Below are positions 25,964-35,051 of a stretch of 64,000 bases of DNA, piece after piece (within the stretch, counting starts at the first letter, position 1; the number at the start of each line of letters is the position of its first letter). The DNA lies in contig NZ_JAIXHL010000012.1 in assembly GCF_030145815.1 (NCBI RefSeq), forward strand, positions 1 to 64,000, in the 5' to 3' direction. Origin of the DNA: Sphingomonas sp. (GTDB taxonomy: Bacteria; Pseudomonadota; Alphaproteobacteria; Sphingomonadales; Sphingomonadaceae). The notes under the pieces are model-generated. The model ran no database searches, had not been told where the DNA came from, and saw only the letters and a list, made by a program, of their open reading frames with translations. The position numbers and the translations under genes are program-made.

Positions 25964-28470
25964 GCGCGCGCGCCTCCAACCTGAGCTTTGCCCGGCTGCG
26001 CAGGAGCGTGCGTCGCGACAGCTTCTCGGATTTCCTGCCGCTGATCGCCTGGGACGCGGCGAGCGAAGCCTTTCTGTGCGTCGACGATTGCTGGGGCCAT
26101 GGCTGGGAGATCGTTCCGAGCGCTTACCTGTTTGCCCATGTGCAGGGCGCTTTGCAGGGTCTGCTCAACGTGCACTTCCCCGACGGTACGGTGCTCCAGC
26201 TGCACACCTTCGCCGACCCGCTGATCGACGACACGCTCGACGCGTTCCTGGATCTCAAGACGCGCGACGACCCGCTGATCCAGGCTTCCGCGCGCCAGAC
26301 CCGGGCCTATCTGAGTGCGGGCCGAGACGGTCTGAAAGCGCTCCACGACATCCCGGTGCGCAACTTCCGAACGTTCCTCTCGATCAAGACCCGCCGACCG
26401 CTCGACGCGGATCTGCGACGCCAGGTCGAGGAACAACTGGCCAAGCTTGGAATTCGACGGCTCGCGCCCGAGGAAATCGTTGCCTTCTATCGCCGGGTAT
26501 TCAACGGAATCAGCAAAGCCGCGCCCGGCGTGTTTGCCGATGGCACCTCGCTCGACGCGCCGCCGATCGCCAAGCAGATCATCGATGCCGGGCCGGACCT
26601 TGCTTTCGAGGGCCCGGAAGTATTTCTCGGCGATCAGGTCGCGCGCTGCCTGACGCCCAAGGCACCGGCGCGACGGATTACGGCCGAACGCTCCAACCGG
26701 CTGCTCGGCGGGATGCGCGGGAGCGCCGAGGACAGCGACCAGATCGGCGGTCCGTTTCTCTATACGCTCAACATCCTGTTCGATCACTCGCAGTTCGAGA
26801 TTCACAAGCGCGCGCAGATCCTCTCGGCGCAGAAGGCGGCCGGCTCGTTCGCCGTGGAGGTCGGCAAGCAGATCGAGGAGATTGGCTGGATCCTCGACGA
26901 GGCCGGCAACTCCAAATTCGTTCGGGTCATCCCGTGCCTCTGGGTGTTCGGCCGCGACCGGCATCACGCGCGCGAACTGGCCGCGCGTGCCAAGCGGTTA
27001 TGGGAGAGCGAGCCCCTCCCCTTTTCGATGCAGGAGGAGAGCTATCTCAATCCGACGCTGCTGGTGATGAGCCTGCCCTTCGGCCTCTATGCCGACCGCA
27101 CAACGCTGCGCATGCTCGAGCGCGATTTTCGCATGCCGGCCAAGGCAGCGGTGCTCATGTCGCCGATCCAGACCGATTTTCGCGGCGGCGGTCGACCGGC
27201 CCTGCTCTATGCGGGGCGCAAGGGCCAGCTGGTCACGCTCGACCTGTTCGATCCGCGCATCAACAACTATAATTTCATTGTCTCAGCCGAGAGCGGCGCG
27301 GGCAAGAGCTTCCTGCTCAACAATCTCTGCCAACAATATTATGCCTGCTCGGCGCTGATCCGCATTATCGATATCGGCGGGAGCTACCGCAAGCTCTGCA
27401 CGCTCTGTTCGGGCCGCTATATCGATATCGGCGAGGAGCGGCTGGTCCTGAACCCCTTCGACATGGGTCTGGCGCTCGATGGCGACGACAAGCAGTCGGC
27501 GATCACCATGGCCGTCGCGATCGTCGCCGAGATGGCGAACGCCTCGACCCGCAAGGGCGTGACCACGTCCGAATGGAATTTGCTCAAGTCCGCAGTGCAA
27601 TGGACGATCGACACCGGCCGTGCCGACTTCGGGGTCGATGCGGTGCGCGAGTGGCTCGGTACCTATCCCGCCAATACCAGCAGCGATCTCGATCGCGTCG
27701 ACCATCTCCTCCCGACCGCGCGCGAGCTCGCCTTCAACCTGCGCGATTTCGGCTCGGACGGTGCCTATGGACATTTCTTCAACGGTCGCTCGACGTTCGA
27801 CATTCGCAACGACGAATTCGTCGTCCTCGAACTCGAACGCCTCAAATCGATGCCCGACCTGTTCAACGTCATCGTCATGGTGGTGGTGAACGCTGTCACG
27901 CAGGAGCTGTATCTATCGGGGCGCGACCGTCCTCGCTTCGTGCTGTGCGACGAGGCGGCGCAATTCATGACGCGCACCGACGGGCAGGATCTCTCGCGGC
28001 TCGCCGAGGCGTTTGGCCAGGGGTATCGCCGCGCCCGCAAATATCGCGGCGCATTCGGTATCGTGCTGCAATCGATGAACGATCTCCAGCTGTTCGGTGG
28101 CACGGGTCAGGTCATTCTGGAAAATGCTGCGACGCGCTTCCTGCTGCAGGGATCGACCTATGACCGGGCGGTCGAGAACAAGATCCTCGATTATTCGGGC
28201 TTCGTCCTCGATCTGCTCAAGTCAGTCCGAAACTCCAAGCCCAACTACAGCGAAGTCTTCATCGACTCGCCGCTCGGGCTCGGAATCGCTCGGTTGGTGG
28301 TCGATCCTTTCTCCTACTGGATCAATACCTCCGCGCCCGAGGAGGTCGCCGCGTTCGACGCTCTGATCCAGCGAGGTCTCTCGCCGCTCGAAGCGATCTG
28401 CCGGCTCGCCGGCGTCGATCCTGCATCGATCCCCGAGATCGGTCGTCAACCCAGCATTGGAGTTGCCTGA
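25960..28470 (+). CDS. traC: TraC-like T4SS ATPase, VirB4-type (836 aa)
   Basis: The ATPase that powers pilus assembly. Walker A is at about residues 443-457 (SAESGAGKSFLLNNL) and Walker B at about 656-668 (RPRFVLCDEAAQF). The N-terminal half contains the TraC blocks FSDFLPLIAWD, VDDCWGHGWEIVP and the FRTFLSIKTRRP segment. The length is usual for TraC. The start ATG overlaps the traV stop by four bases (ATGA). Other long frames here are shadows. Confidence 0.95.
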   Translation: MSARASNLSFARLRRSVRRDSFSDFLPLIAWDAASEAFLCVDDCWGHGWEIVPSAYLFAHVQGALQGLLNVHFPDGTVLQLHTFADPLIDDTLDAFLDLKTRDDPLIQASARQTRAYLSAGRDGLKALHDIPVRNFRTFLSIKTRRPLDADLRRQVEEQLAKLGIRRLAPEEIVAFYRRVFNGISKAAPGVFADGTSLDAPPIAKQIIDAGPDLAFEGPEVFLGDQVARCLTPKAPARRITAERSNRLLGGMRGSAEDSDQIGGPFLYTLNILFDHSQFEIHKRAQILSAQKAAGSFAVEVGKQIEEIGWILDEAGNSKFVRVIPCLWVFGRDRHHARELAARAKRLWESEPLPFSMQEESYLNPTLLVMSLPFGLYADRTTLRMLERDFRMPAKAAVLMSPIQTDFRGGGRPALLYAGRKGQLVTLDLFDPRINNYNFIVSAESGAGKSFLLNNLCQQYYACSALIRIIDIGGSYRKLCTLCSGRYIDIGEERLVLNPFDMGLALDGDDKQSAITMAVAIVAEMANASTRKGVTTSEWNLLKSAVQWTIDTGRADFGVDAVREWLGTYPANTSSDLDRVDHLLPTARELAFNLRDFGSDGAYGHFFNGRSTFDIRNDEFVVLELERLKSMPDLFNVIVMVVVNAVTQELYLSGRDRPRFVLCDEAAQFMTRTDGQDLSRLAEAFGQGYRRARKYRGAFGIVLQSMNDLQLFGGTGQVILENAATRFLLQGSTYDRAVENKILDYSGFVLDLLKSVRNSKPNYSEVFIDSPLGLGIARLVVDPFSYWINTSAPEEVAAFDALIQRGLSPLEAICRLAGVDPASIPEIGRQPSIGVA

Positions 28471-28473
28471 GCC

Positions 28474-28803
28474 ATGCGCCAGAAGTCCCATGTCCGTGCA
28501 GAGCAGGTTCCACTGCGATTTGATAGCGAAGCCGATCTCGAACTGCTGATCGAGCGCCGCGTGGCATTGCATCTGGAAGCCGGGGCATTCCGCTGGCGGT
28601 TCCGTCTCATCGCACTCGATACGGTGCTGCTGATCAGTCTCGTGCTCGCTACCGGTCTCGCCGTCGGCGAGTCGGCCTACACCGTTGTGCGCACTGCGAT
28701 CCTGGTCGGGGCATCGTGTTTCGCAGCAGGCATGCTGCTGATCGGTCTCTCCTCCTCCGCCGCGAAACTGCTCGCGCGCCTGCGTCAGCGGAGAATGCCA
28801 TGA
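28474..28803 (+). CDS. Small membrane protein between traC and traW (109 aa)
   Basis: Residues ~1-43 are cytoplasmic and charged, and two membrane helices lie at ~45-65 (FRLIALDTVLLISLVLATGLAVG) and ~72-95 (TAILVGASCFAAGMLLIGLSS). I do not recognise a family. The slot between traC and traW in F-type operons often holds small membrane proteins such as TrbI, which is the closest functional guess; the sequence does not prove it. Starts 3 bases after traC. Confidence 0.7.
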   Translation: MRQKSHVRAEQVPLRFDSEADLELLIERRVALHLEAGAFRWRFRLIALDTVLLISLVLATGLAVGESAYTVVRTAILVGASCFAAGMLLIGLSSSAAKLLARLRQRRMP

Positions 28804-29027
28804 ACGGTCTTGTTGCGCCCGACCCGTCGCCCGGTGCGCTGCGGCTCGCGATCGGCGGCTATGTCCTCCTGTTCGTCGAATTCTACCTGGCGATGCTACG
28901 CCCCGACCTCGCGCTGGAGCTGCGCTGGGTCGTCTGGCCGGTGACTCTGGTCTCGGCCATTTCGTTCGTGGCTGCAGTCTGCGGACTGCCAACGCCCAAG
29001 GACTTTGGAGGGCGCGATGGGCACTGA
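28800..29027 (+). CDS. Small membrane protein (75 aa)
   Basis: ATG 28800 overlaps the previous stop (ATGA). Two hydrophobic helices are predicted (LAIGGYVLLFVEFYLAMLRP; LRWVVWPVTLVSAISFVAAVCG). Not recognised as a named family. Its tight coupling on both sides (traW begins inside its 3' end) shows that it belongs to the transfer operon. Confidence 0.68.
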   Translation: MNGLVAPDPSPGALRLAIGGYVLLFVEFYLAMLRPDLALELRWVVWPVTLVSAISFVAAVCGLPTPKDFGGRDGH

Positions 29028-29691
29028 GAGCGGCATGCGCTGGACCGTGATCGGCCAGGGGCTCACCATTGCCGCGCTGCTGGCCGGCGCGATGGTCATT
29101 GGACTGACGGGAGTCGCCGCCGCGCCTGCAGGCCCCGTGCAGCTCAAACAATCGACCATCGGTCGCGTCTGGCAGATCGCGGAGGTCGACGCCATGGCCG
29201 AGATCGCCGCCAAGGTAGCAAAGCTGCCAGGCGACATGCGCCAGCAATTTGGGCCGCGCCACAGATGGTCGGCGCTGCGCGCTGCAGCGCTCGATCCGGC
29301 CCCAGCTGATCGCGTGAGATCGGTCATCCCCTTCTACACGCTAGATTTCGACGTGAAACTGCCCGACGGACGCATGCTCTATCCAAAGGGCTACAGCTTC
29401 AATCCATTGACCTATGTGAAGCTTCCGCAGCGTCTGGTGATCGCACATCCGCGCGACCTAAGCTGGGCGCTCCGAACAGCACGACCGTCAGATTTTGTGA
29501 TCGTCACGGCGGGCGATCCCATTGAACTTACCGAGCGCAGCGGGCGCGCTATCTATCTGCTCGAAGAGCGGATGAAGACAAGGCTTGGTCTCACCGTCGC
29601 CCCCGTGATCGTCGCCCAGTCTGGTCGCAAGCTCATCCTTTCAGAGTTTGGACCGTTCAGCCGAGCCAAGAAGATGAGACCCGTCAGATGA
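29017..29691 (+). CDS. traW: TraW-like pilus assembly protein (224 aa)
   Basis: Start at MGTESGMRWTVIG with GGAGG upstream; the signal sequence is LTIAALLAGAMVIGLTGVAAAPAG. The core block VIPFYTLDFDVKLPDGRMLYPKGYSFNPLTYV and a later FVIVTAGDPIELTERSGRAIYLLEE identify TraW, a periplasmic protein that works with TrbC in pilus assembly. The stop overlaps the traU start. Confidence 0.9.
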   Translation: MGTESGMRWTVIGQGLTIAALLAGAMVIGLTGVAAAPAGPVQLKQSTIGRVWQIAEVDAMAEIAAKVAKLPGDMRQQFGPRHRWSALRAAALDPAPADRVRSVIPFYTLDFDVKLPDGRMLYPKGYSFNPLTYVKLPQRLVIAHPRDLSWALRTARPSDFVIVTAGDPIELTERSGRAIYLLEERMKTRLGLTVAPVIVAQSGRKLILSEFGPFSRAKKMRPVR

Positions 29692-30653
29692 TCAAGTCCG
29701 CACGCACCCTGCTGGCGTCGCTTGCGCTCGGTGTGGCTGCCCCGGTCATCGGGACCAGCCCCGCCCAAGCTTCTAAATGCCCGACCGGCACCATGTTCAA
29801 TCCGATCACCAAGGTGCGCTGGAACTGCATCTTCCCGATCACCATCGGCGGGGTGAGGATCGGCAGCTACGACAAGCTGGACAAGGCGCTCGACGCGCAA
29901 TCGGCCTCGGCACCGCTGTGTGCGTGCCGCAAGGGTCTGCAATTCTGGTTCGGCGTCAAAGTGTCCTTCTGGTCGCCGAACCGCATGATCGATGTCGTCA
30001 CCGAACCGGGCTGCATGATGGCGCTCGGTGCCGACCTCATGGCCACCGGCGGCAAGCTGCAGGGCAGCCAGAGCTCGATCTCGGATGGAACGAACACCCG
30101 CAAGATGTTCGCCCAAATGCATTATTACATCTCGCCGGTCTGGAAGATGCTCGACATGTTCACCGACCTGCCCTGCATCGAGGATGACGGCTTCGATGTC
30201 GCGCTGGTCACCGAGGTCTTGCCCACCTGGCAGTCGGGTTCGCTCGGCGCAATCATTCAGCCCGAGGCGATCCTGTTCGGCAATCCCGCGGCTGGTCTTG
30301 CCTGCATGGCAGACAGCGCCGCTGCCGCGGCAGGCAAGGTCATCGATCCGCTCTTCTGGTGCATGGGAAGCTGGGGATCGACCTATCCGATCGCCGGAGA
30401 CATTCATTTCGGGGACAGTGTCGAGGCCTGGGCGGGCCTGGCCGCGCGCGGCACCTTCATGATGGGACGCCTTGGCGCGCTCACCATCAGCTCGAGCGAT
30501 GGCTGCTCGTTCCGCCCCAGTCCGATCTGGACCAAGTCGCGCTACAAGCTCCAGCTGATGGAGCCGGTCAAGGGCGGCAAATGCGTCAATATCGGCCGGC
30601 CCGGCGCGCTCTGGACGAGCGGCAAACATGCCCCCGGCAAGGACAATTCCTAG
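29688..30653 (+). CDS. traU: TraU-like periplasmic mating/pilus protein (321 aa)
   Basis: A signal peptide (LLASLALGVAAPVIGTSPAQAS) and a cysteine-rich mature part with CPTGTMFNPITKVRWNCIFPITIGGVRIG, CACRKGLQFWFGVKVSFWSPNRMIDVV and DLPCIEDDGFDVALVTEVLPTW match TraU, which is needed for efficient DNA transfer. Its disulfides are probably made or corrected by the DsbC-like protein at the operon head. The ATG overlaps the traW stop (ATGA). Confidence 0.93.
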   Translation: MIKSARTLLASLALGVAAPVIGTSPAQASKCPTGTMFNPITKVRWNCIFPITIGGVRIGSYDKLDKALDAQSASAPLCACRKGLQFWFGVKVSFWSPNRMIDVVTEPGCMMALGADLMATGGKLQGSQSSISDGTNTRKMFAQMHYYISPVWKMLDMFTDLPCIEDDGFDVALVTEVLPTWQSGSLGAIIQPEAILFGNPAAGLACMADSAAAAAGKVIDPLFWCMGSWGSTYPIAGDIHFGDSVEAWAGLAARGTFMMGRLGALTISSSDGCSFRPSPIWTKSRYKLQLMEPVKGGKCVNIGRPGALWTSGKHAPGKDNS

Positions 30654-30700
30654 TTCATGCTCTTCGAAAAGGTGATCTGCTGCGCCGGGATTCCGGTGCC

Positions 30701-32827
30701 ATGAGCGGATTACCTCCCCCACGTCGCGCGCACTGGGCCGGTTTCATCTGGTCTGCCCGCCAAGGCCTGGATGGCCGACGGCTGGTGCGTGTGGCGGGAG
30801 CGGCGCCACCAAGCCCCCTTGGCGCCGCTCCACCCCCGGCCAGCGCGGCCACCCTCCTCCGACGGGTCAGGTTCCCCTCCCAGACCTGTACCATAGCGGT
30901 GGCCGCGCTGGTTTCATTCTCGACGACCCTGGCACATCCCATTCAGGACCCAGAGCCGCAAAGCGTCGAGGCCCGCGCCCGTGCGGCGGCGGCGGCATCG
31001 CGCGCCCGCGCAGGCGAGAGCGAGGCGATTCAGCGCAACTATGTGACTCCGGGACTTTCCGGACAGCCGATCGCCACGATTGACGGCAAACGGAGCTTCA
31101 ACGCCAACCTCGCGTGTCAGAAGACGAGCACACTTCTCGAGATCCTCGCGCAACCGGGCAGCGGCGGCGATCTCACCACTGTCCAGATCGCGCGCGACAC
31201 CGATCTCGACGGCACGATCGACAGCCGCTCGACCCTGCCGATGCCGATCTCCGGCCTGTGCGCCAACGGCGTGATTTCGTGCGAGCCCGGCAGCTGGACC
31301 CAGTGCCGGCCCTTTCGGTGGGACGTGGACACGGCCCGCAATCTCAAGCTCAGCGCCGTGCCGTTGACCGAGCTTTCAGGCTGCTATTGCCTCAACAACA
31401 GCTGCGGGACGAACCTCGTATGGGGCAATCTCGCCGGTGTACTGCGCGATCTAGGGGGCGGCATGGTCGGTGCGCTGACCACCGCCGATCCGCGGATCGG
31501 CGTCGCGCAGGCAGTGATCGACGGGCCCGTGATCCGCTATGTCGGCGCCCAGTCCACAGCCTGTACGGCAAGCCCCGCCCTGCCCCAGAGCAATTATCGC
31601 GCGAACCCGGTCACCATCGCCGCCGACGCGCAGACGGCGGCGAACAACAGCCCGTTGTTCCAGGCTTTGTCCGGATCGCCTGCCGGTCTCGGCAAGGCGC
31701 AGCAGCTGCGCCATTGCACGATCGAACGACAAGTCAGGGTCGAGGGCGCAGACCTGGACGCGGTCATTCATCGCATATCGGGCGGCTACGCCGCCACGCG
31801 CACCGTCAACCAGATCGAATTCCTGATGGGCTCGCCGGGGGACAATTCGCTGCGTGGCGGCAATTGCAGCCTGATCGACTTCCGCATGAAATTGCGCGTC
31901 GAGGATCCCGACCGGATCGTCAAGGCGCGCCTTGCCGACTATTTCGCCGATGACTGGGCGCAAATCCGCATCGATGGTGCGCTGATCGCTTCGGGCCCAG
32001 CGTCATGGGGATCGGAAGGGCTGCCGCCAGGAGAGTGCGAACGCGGGCGCGCGTTCCATGCCACCCCCAATCTCGACCTCAAGCCCTGGCTGACTCAAGG
32101 CGACCACGAGCTTTGGCTACGCGTCGCTGTGGCCGATGGCGGTGAGGCACGCGCAAGGGTGCTGCTCGAGCTCGACGACGCCTGCAGCACCCGCGAGCAG
32201 CTGGTCGATCGCTGCGCCATGCTGGCGCGCGATGCCGATTGTCGCCTGCAGGACGAGTTTGTCGATGGGGTCCAGACCTTTCGCAACGGTATCAACACAG
32301 GCTTGCGCCCGCTGCCGCAATCCCGCCAATTTGGTGCGTCTGCCTGCGCGGTGGAGCTTCAGCGCGACTTCTTCCTGCGCGACCGGATCTATCGCTGCGA
32401 AGTCGACAGCAATGCGCTTCCCATGCCGGACCTCAGCCGTAGCGCCTATATCCTCGACCGCTCAACCGAGACGCTGCTCGCCGATCGCACGCGCACTGCG
32501 ACGGGCGGCACAAGCGAGACCATGCGTCCCTTCTCGTTGCCCCACCGCGGCAGTGTCCCCGCCTGCGAGCCCATTTGCAAGACCCGCGCTCCCACGATCA
32601 ACGCACAAGCCGCCCCACAGGGCGTGGTTGGAAACCAGCAAAATGATCCGGCTTCATTCGACACCTTCTACCATAGCTGCGGGGCGGAGAATGTCTGCCC
32701 GCTCGGCCCGGGGGAGCAGCTGGTCTCGGCCTGCGGCTGCCTCGATGATTTTCCGGAGGCGGTCGTGATGATGCAGACCGTCCGCCTCGCGGGTGCCGAC
32801 CTCCTGTGCACGGCGACACCTCAATGA
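30701..32827 (+). CDS. TraN-like protein, first (N-terminal) part (up to 708 aa)
   Basis: A large exported, cysteine-rich protein. The body (from about residue 85) has FNANLACQKTSTLLEILAQPGSGGDL, DTDLDGTIDSRSTLPMPISGLCANGV and CYCLNNSCGTNLVWGNLAGVL, which I associate with TraN-type mating-pair stabilisation proteins of sphingomonad F-type systems. The start is uncertain: the ATG at 30701 would encode a Pro/Ala-rich stretch that also contains a perfect 12-bp hairpin (30797-30831), while an in-frame GTG at 30899 gives a short signal peptide. The next gene overlaps its stop (ATGA) and carries more TraN-like sequence, so TraN appears to be split in two here. Confidence 0.78.
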   Translation: MSGLPPPRRAHWAGFIWSARQGLDGRRLVRVAGAAPPSPLGAAPPPASAATLLRRVRFPSQTCTIAVAALVSFSTTLAHPIQDPEPQSVEARARAAAAASRARAGESEAIQRNYVTPGLSGQPIATIDGKRSFNANLACQKTSTLLEILAQPGSGGDLTTVQIARDTDLDGTIDSRSTLPMPISGLCANGVISCEPGSWTQCRPFRWDVDTARNLKLSAVPLTELSGCYCLNNSCGTNLVWGNLAGVLRDLGGGMVGALTTADPRIGVAQAVIDGPVIRYVGAQSTACTASPALPQSNYRANPVTIAADAQTAANNSPLFQALSGSPAGLGKAQQLRHCTIERQVRVEGADLDAVIHRISGGYAATRTVNQIEFLMGSPGDNSLRGGNCSLIDFRMKLRVEDPDRIVKARLADYFADDWAQIRIDGALIASGPASWGSEGLPPGECERGRAFHATPNLDLKPWLTQGDHELWLRVAVADGGEARARVLLELDDACSTREQLVDRCAMLARDADCRLQDEFVDGVQTFRNGINTGLRPLPQSRQFGASACAVELQRDFFLRDRIYRCEVDSNALPMPDLSRSAYILDRSTETLLADRTRTATGGTSETMRPFSLPHRGSVPACEPICKTRAPTINAQAAPQGVVGNQQNDPASFDTFYHSCGAENVCPLGPGEQLVSACGCLDDFPEAVVMMQTVRLAGADLLCTATPQ
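30797..30831. repeat. Perfect 12-bp inverted repeat between traU and the TraN body
   Basis: GGAGCGGCGCCA (30797-30808) and TGGCGCCGCTCC (30820-30831) pair perfectly around an 11-base loop; a second register (CCAAG/CTTGG) also exists within. Such a stable hairpin is unusual inside a coding start region and may mean this segment is an untranslated leader with an attenuator or processing site. No T tract follows. Confidence 0.5.
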
Positions 32828-34149
32828 GCCCGCGCAGCTGGTTCCCTCCTTCCAGGGTCGCGCTGCTGCTGGCCGCATTGGTGACGTTCATTCTGGTCGT
32901 TCAGACAGCTTCGGCGCATGGCCGTGCCATTGCCGGCCCTCCCCCTGCCACGCGCACCGCCTCGGCTTTCCTCGCCGCCTCAACCACCAAAACGACAGTG
33001 CAAATATCCGAGCAACCGCCGAGCGAGACCGGTCCTTCCGGGCCGATCCGGCCCCCTCGCGAAGTCGAGCCGCCGCTATGGCCTGAAGATCGCGATGCGC
33101 CGTCGGCGCCGCCGTATCCCGAAGAGCCGGTGCAGCCACCCGCGCCACCGGACGGTCCGCCGTCGCTGCCGCCTGTCAGTCCGCCGCCTGCTATTCCCGC
33201 CCCCGGCGCTGGGCAGATGTGCGTGGCCGATCTCAACGGCAATGGCGATGCGGCGGATCCCGGGGAGGTCGCCGGCTGCGTTCGGGCCGCCCCAGCGGGC
33301 TGGCAATGCCCGCTGCAACAGATTGCCTGCGACATGCAGCCCGACGGAAACTATCTCTGCCCGCTCGGCACCCAGCACAGTTGTGCGATTGTCGCGGGCA
33401 GCGCCGTGCCGAGCTGTTCACCCAATCTCTGTGCCGACCCCGCCGGGACACCGGTCGAGGTGGTACCGCCGATCGATGATCCGGGTACTCCAGCCGATGG
33501 TGGTGCCGATGCGGCAGGCAATTGCCTCGGCCGGATCGAGATTTTCAGCGGTCGCGGCATGCGCTGTCGGCCGCCCGGACTCGGCAACACCTTCCAGAAT
33601 TGTTGCAAGGACAAGGGCAAGATCATCAAGGACGGAATGGGGTCGGCGATGGGCTCGATCGGCACCAAGATCGCTGTCGTGAAGGGCGTGTTCAACGGGA
33701 TGAGCGCGGCGTTCGCGGCCTTGCAGGCCGGTGCCACCGCCAGCCAGGCCGCGAGCGCAGGCGCCAATGCGCTGATCATCGGCTTCGACCCGACCTCGAT
33801 CGCCATCAGCCTGGCTGTCAACTTCATGGTCGAGCTGCTGTTCAGTGGCTGCGACCAGCAGGACATGGAAACCGCGATGCTGCGGGGCTCGGGCATGTGC
33901 CACGAGGTCGGCAGCTATTGCACCGCCAGCTTTCTCGGCCTGTGCCTGCAAAAGGCCAGGGGTCATTGCTGCTTCAACACCAAGCTCGGCCGAATTCTTC
34001 AGGAGCAGGGCCGCCCCCAGCTCAAATCGTTCAACGGCATTGGCTGGGGCACGCCCAAACAGCCGATATGTCGCGGCTTCACGCCGGAAGAGTTTCAGGC
34101 GCTGGATTTCGCAAAAAATGGACCTGAGCGAATATTACGCCGAGATTGA
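32824..34149 (+). CDS. traN: TraN-like cysteine-rich protein, second (C-terminal) part (441 aa)
   Basis: Starts at ATG overlapping the previous stop. It has a membrane/signal segment (VALLLAALVTFILVVQTASA), a long Pro-rich linker (residues ~60-130), then cysteine-rich blocks with MCVADLNGNGDAADPGE, CPLQQIACDMQPDGNYLCPLGTQHSC and the TraN hallmark GMRCRPPGLGNTFQNCCKDKGKIIKDGMG, CHEVGSYC, FLGLCLQKARGHCCFNTKLGRILQEQGRPQL. It should sit in the outer membrane and contact the recipient cell. The frame ends early at a run of six A (34113-34118); a one-base shift there would continue as MDLSEYYAEIEARAQSTIEI to a stop at 34225. Confidence 0.85.
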   Translation: MSPRSWFPPSRVALLLAALVTFILVVQTASAHGRAIAGPPPATRTASAFLAASTTKTTVQISEQPPSETGPSGPIRPPREVEPPLWPEDRDAPSAPPYPEEPVQPPAPPDGPPSLPPVSPPPAIPAPGAGQMCVADLNGNGDAADPGEVAGCVRAAPAGWQCPLQQIACDMQPDGNYLCPLGTQHSCAIVAGSAVPSCSPNLCADPAGTPVEVVPPIDDPGTPADGGADAAGNCLGRIEIFSGRGMRCRPPGLGNTFQNCCKDKGKIIKDGMGSAMGSIGTKIAVVKGVFNGMSAAFAALQAGATASQAASAGANALIIGFDPTSIAISLAVNFMVELLFSGCDQQDMETAMLRGSGMCHEVGSYCTASFLGLCLQKARGHCCFNTKLGRILQEQGRPQLKSFNGIGWGTPKQPICRGFTPEEFQALDFAKNGPERILRRD

Positions 34150-34196
34150 GGCCAGAGCGCAATCGACCATCGAAATCGACATGAAGGACAAGATCG

Positions 34197-35051
34197 ATGC
34201 GTATCTCGACGCAGTCGGTGAATAGCATGACGGCCTGCGTGCTGATCCTGCTGGCCAGCGCAGCGCTGGCCCAGAATTCCGCCAGTGAGCGGATCGAGCG
34301 CGAGGGTGGCCCCGCTATGCAACGGCTCGAGCAAGCGCTCAAACAGGCCAGGCCCGCCGAGACCGACGCAGCCACCCCACGTCTGCCGCCCGACCCGCCG
34401 CCCGACCTGCGTCGCCGAGCATTCCAAGGGCTGCAAAAGCATCGTCCGTCCGCCGACCTCGTCCGCCGCGCCAGCGAGGCCGCCGCAGCGGGTCAGGCGC
34501 AGCTGGCGGCGCAGCGCGAGGCGATGGGCAAGCGCTTGCGTCAGTCGCTCGGCCTCGAGCCGGGTGAGTTGGAGGAGATCGCGAAAGCGGTCGCCCCCGT
34601 CCCCACTGGCTGGGTACCGGTCCTGTTCGTCTCGTCCTCAATACCTGTGCCTGTGTTGCGCAGCTATGCAGCACAGCTCGAGCGCGTGCGCGGCGTGATG
34701 GCCTTTCGTGGGGTCCCGGGCGGGCTGCGCAAGCTCGGGCCGATGGCCAGGCTCACTGCACGGGTGCTGCGCATCGATCCCGGCTGCGAGGGACCAAGCT
34801 GTGTGATGCGCGACGTTCAGATCATCATCGATCCGCTGGTGTTCCGCCAGCATGGCGTCGCGCACGTGCCGGCGCTGGCAATGATCCCCGGCGACCCGAC
34901 CCAGCCCTATTGCGAGCGCGAGGACGAAAGCCCCCGCGCGAACATCGTCATTTATGGCGACGCCGCACTTTCTGGACTGATCGACGAATATCGTCGCCTC
35001 GGTGGCACCAAGGAGGTCGAGAATGTTCAGGCTCGTCTGGCTGCTCCTTGA
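34197..35051 (+). CDS. trbC: TrbC-like F-type pilus assembly protein (284 aa)
   Basis: An exported protein (ACVLILLASAALAQNSA) with a helical Ala/Glu/Arg-rich first half and a thioredoxin-like second half lacking the Cys pair. The blocks GWVPVLFVSSSIPVPVLRSYAAQLERVRGVMAFRGVPGG and DVQIIIDPLVFRQHGVAHVPALA are typical of F-type TrbC. It acts with TraW in the periplasm. The ATG at 34227 follows the shifted TraN stop directly and is an alternative start; 34197 has AAGGA upstream. Its end overlaps the next gene by 29 bases. Confidence 0.88.
   Translation: MRISTQSVNSMTACVLILLASAALAQNSASERIEREGGPAMQRLEQALKQARPAETDAATPRLPPDPPPDLRRRAFQGLQKHRPSADLVRRASEAAAAGQAQLAAQREAMGKRLRQSLGLEPGELEEIAKAVAPVPTGWVPVLFVSSSIPVPVLRSYAAQLERVRGVMAFRGVPGGLRKLGPMARLTARVLRIDPGCEGPSCVMRDVQIIIDPLVFRQHGVAHVPALAMIPGDPTQPYCEREDESPRANIVIYGDAALSGLIDEYRRLGGTKEVENVQARLAAP

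Noticed and set aside
26000..27272. Long Arg-rich open frame on the plus strand inside traC
   Set aside because: It is a shifted-frame shadow of the ATPase gene.
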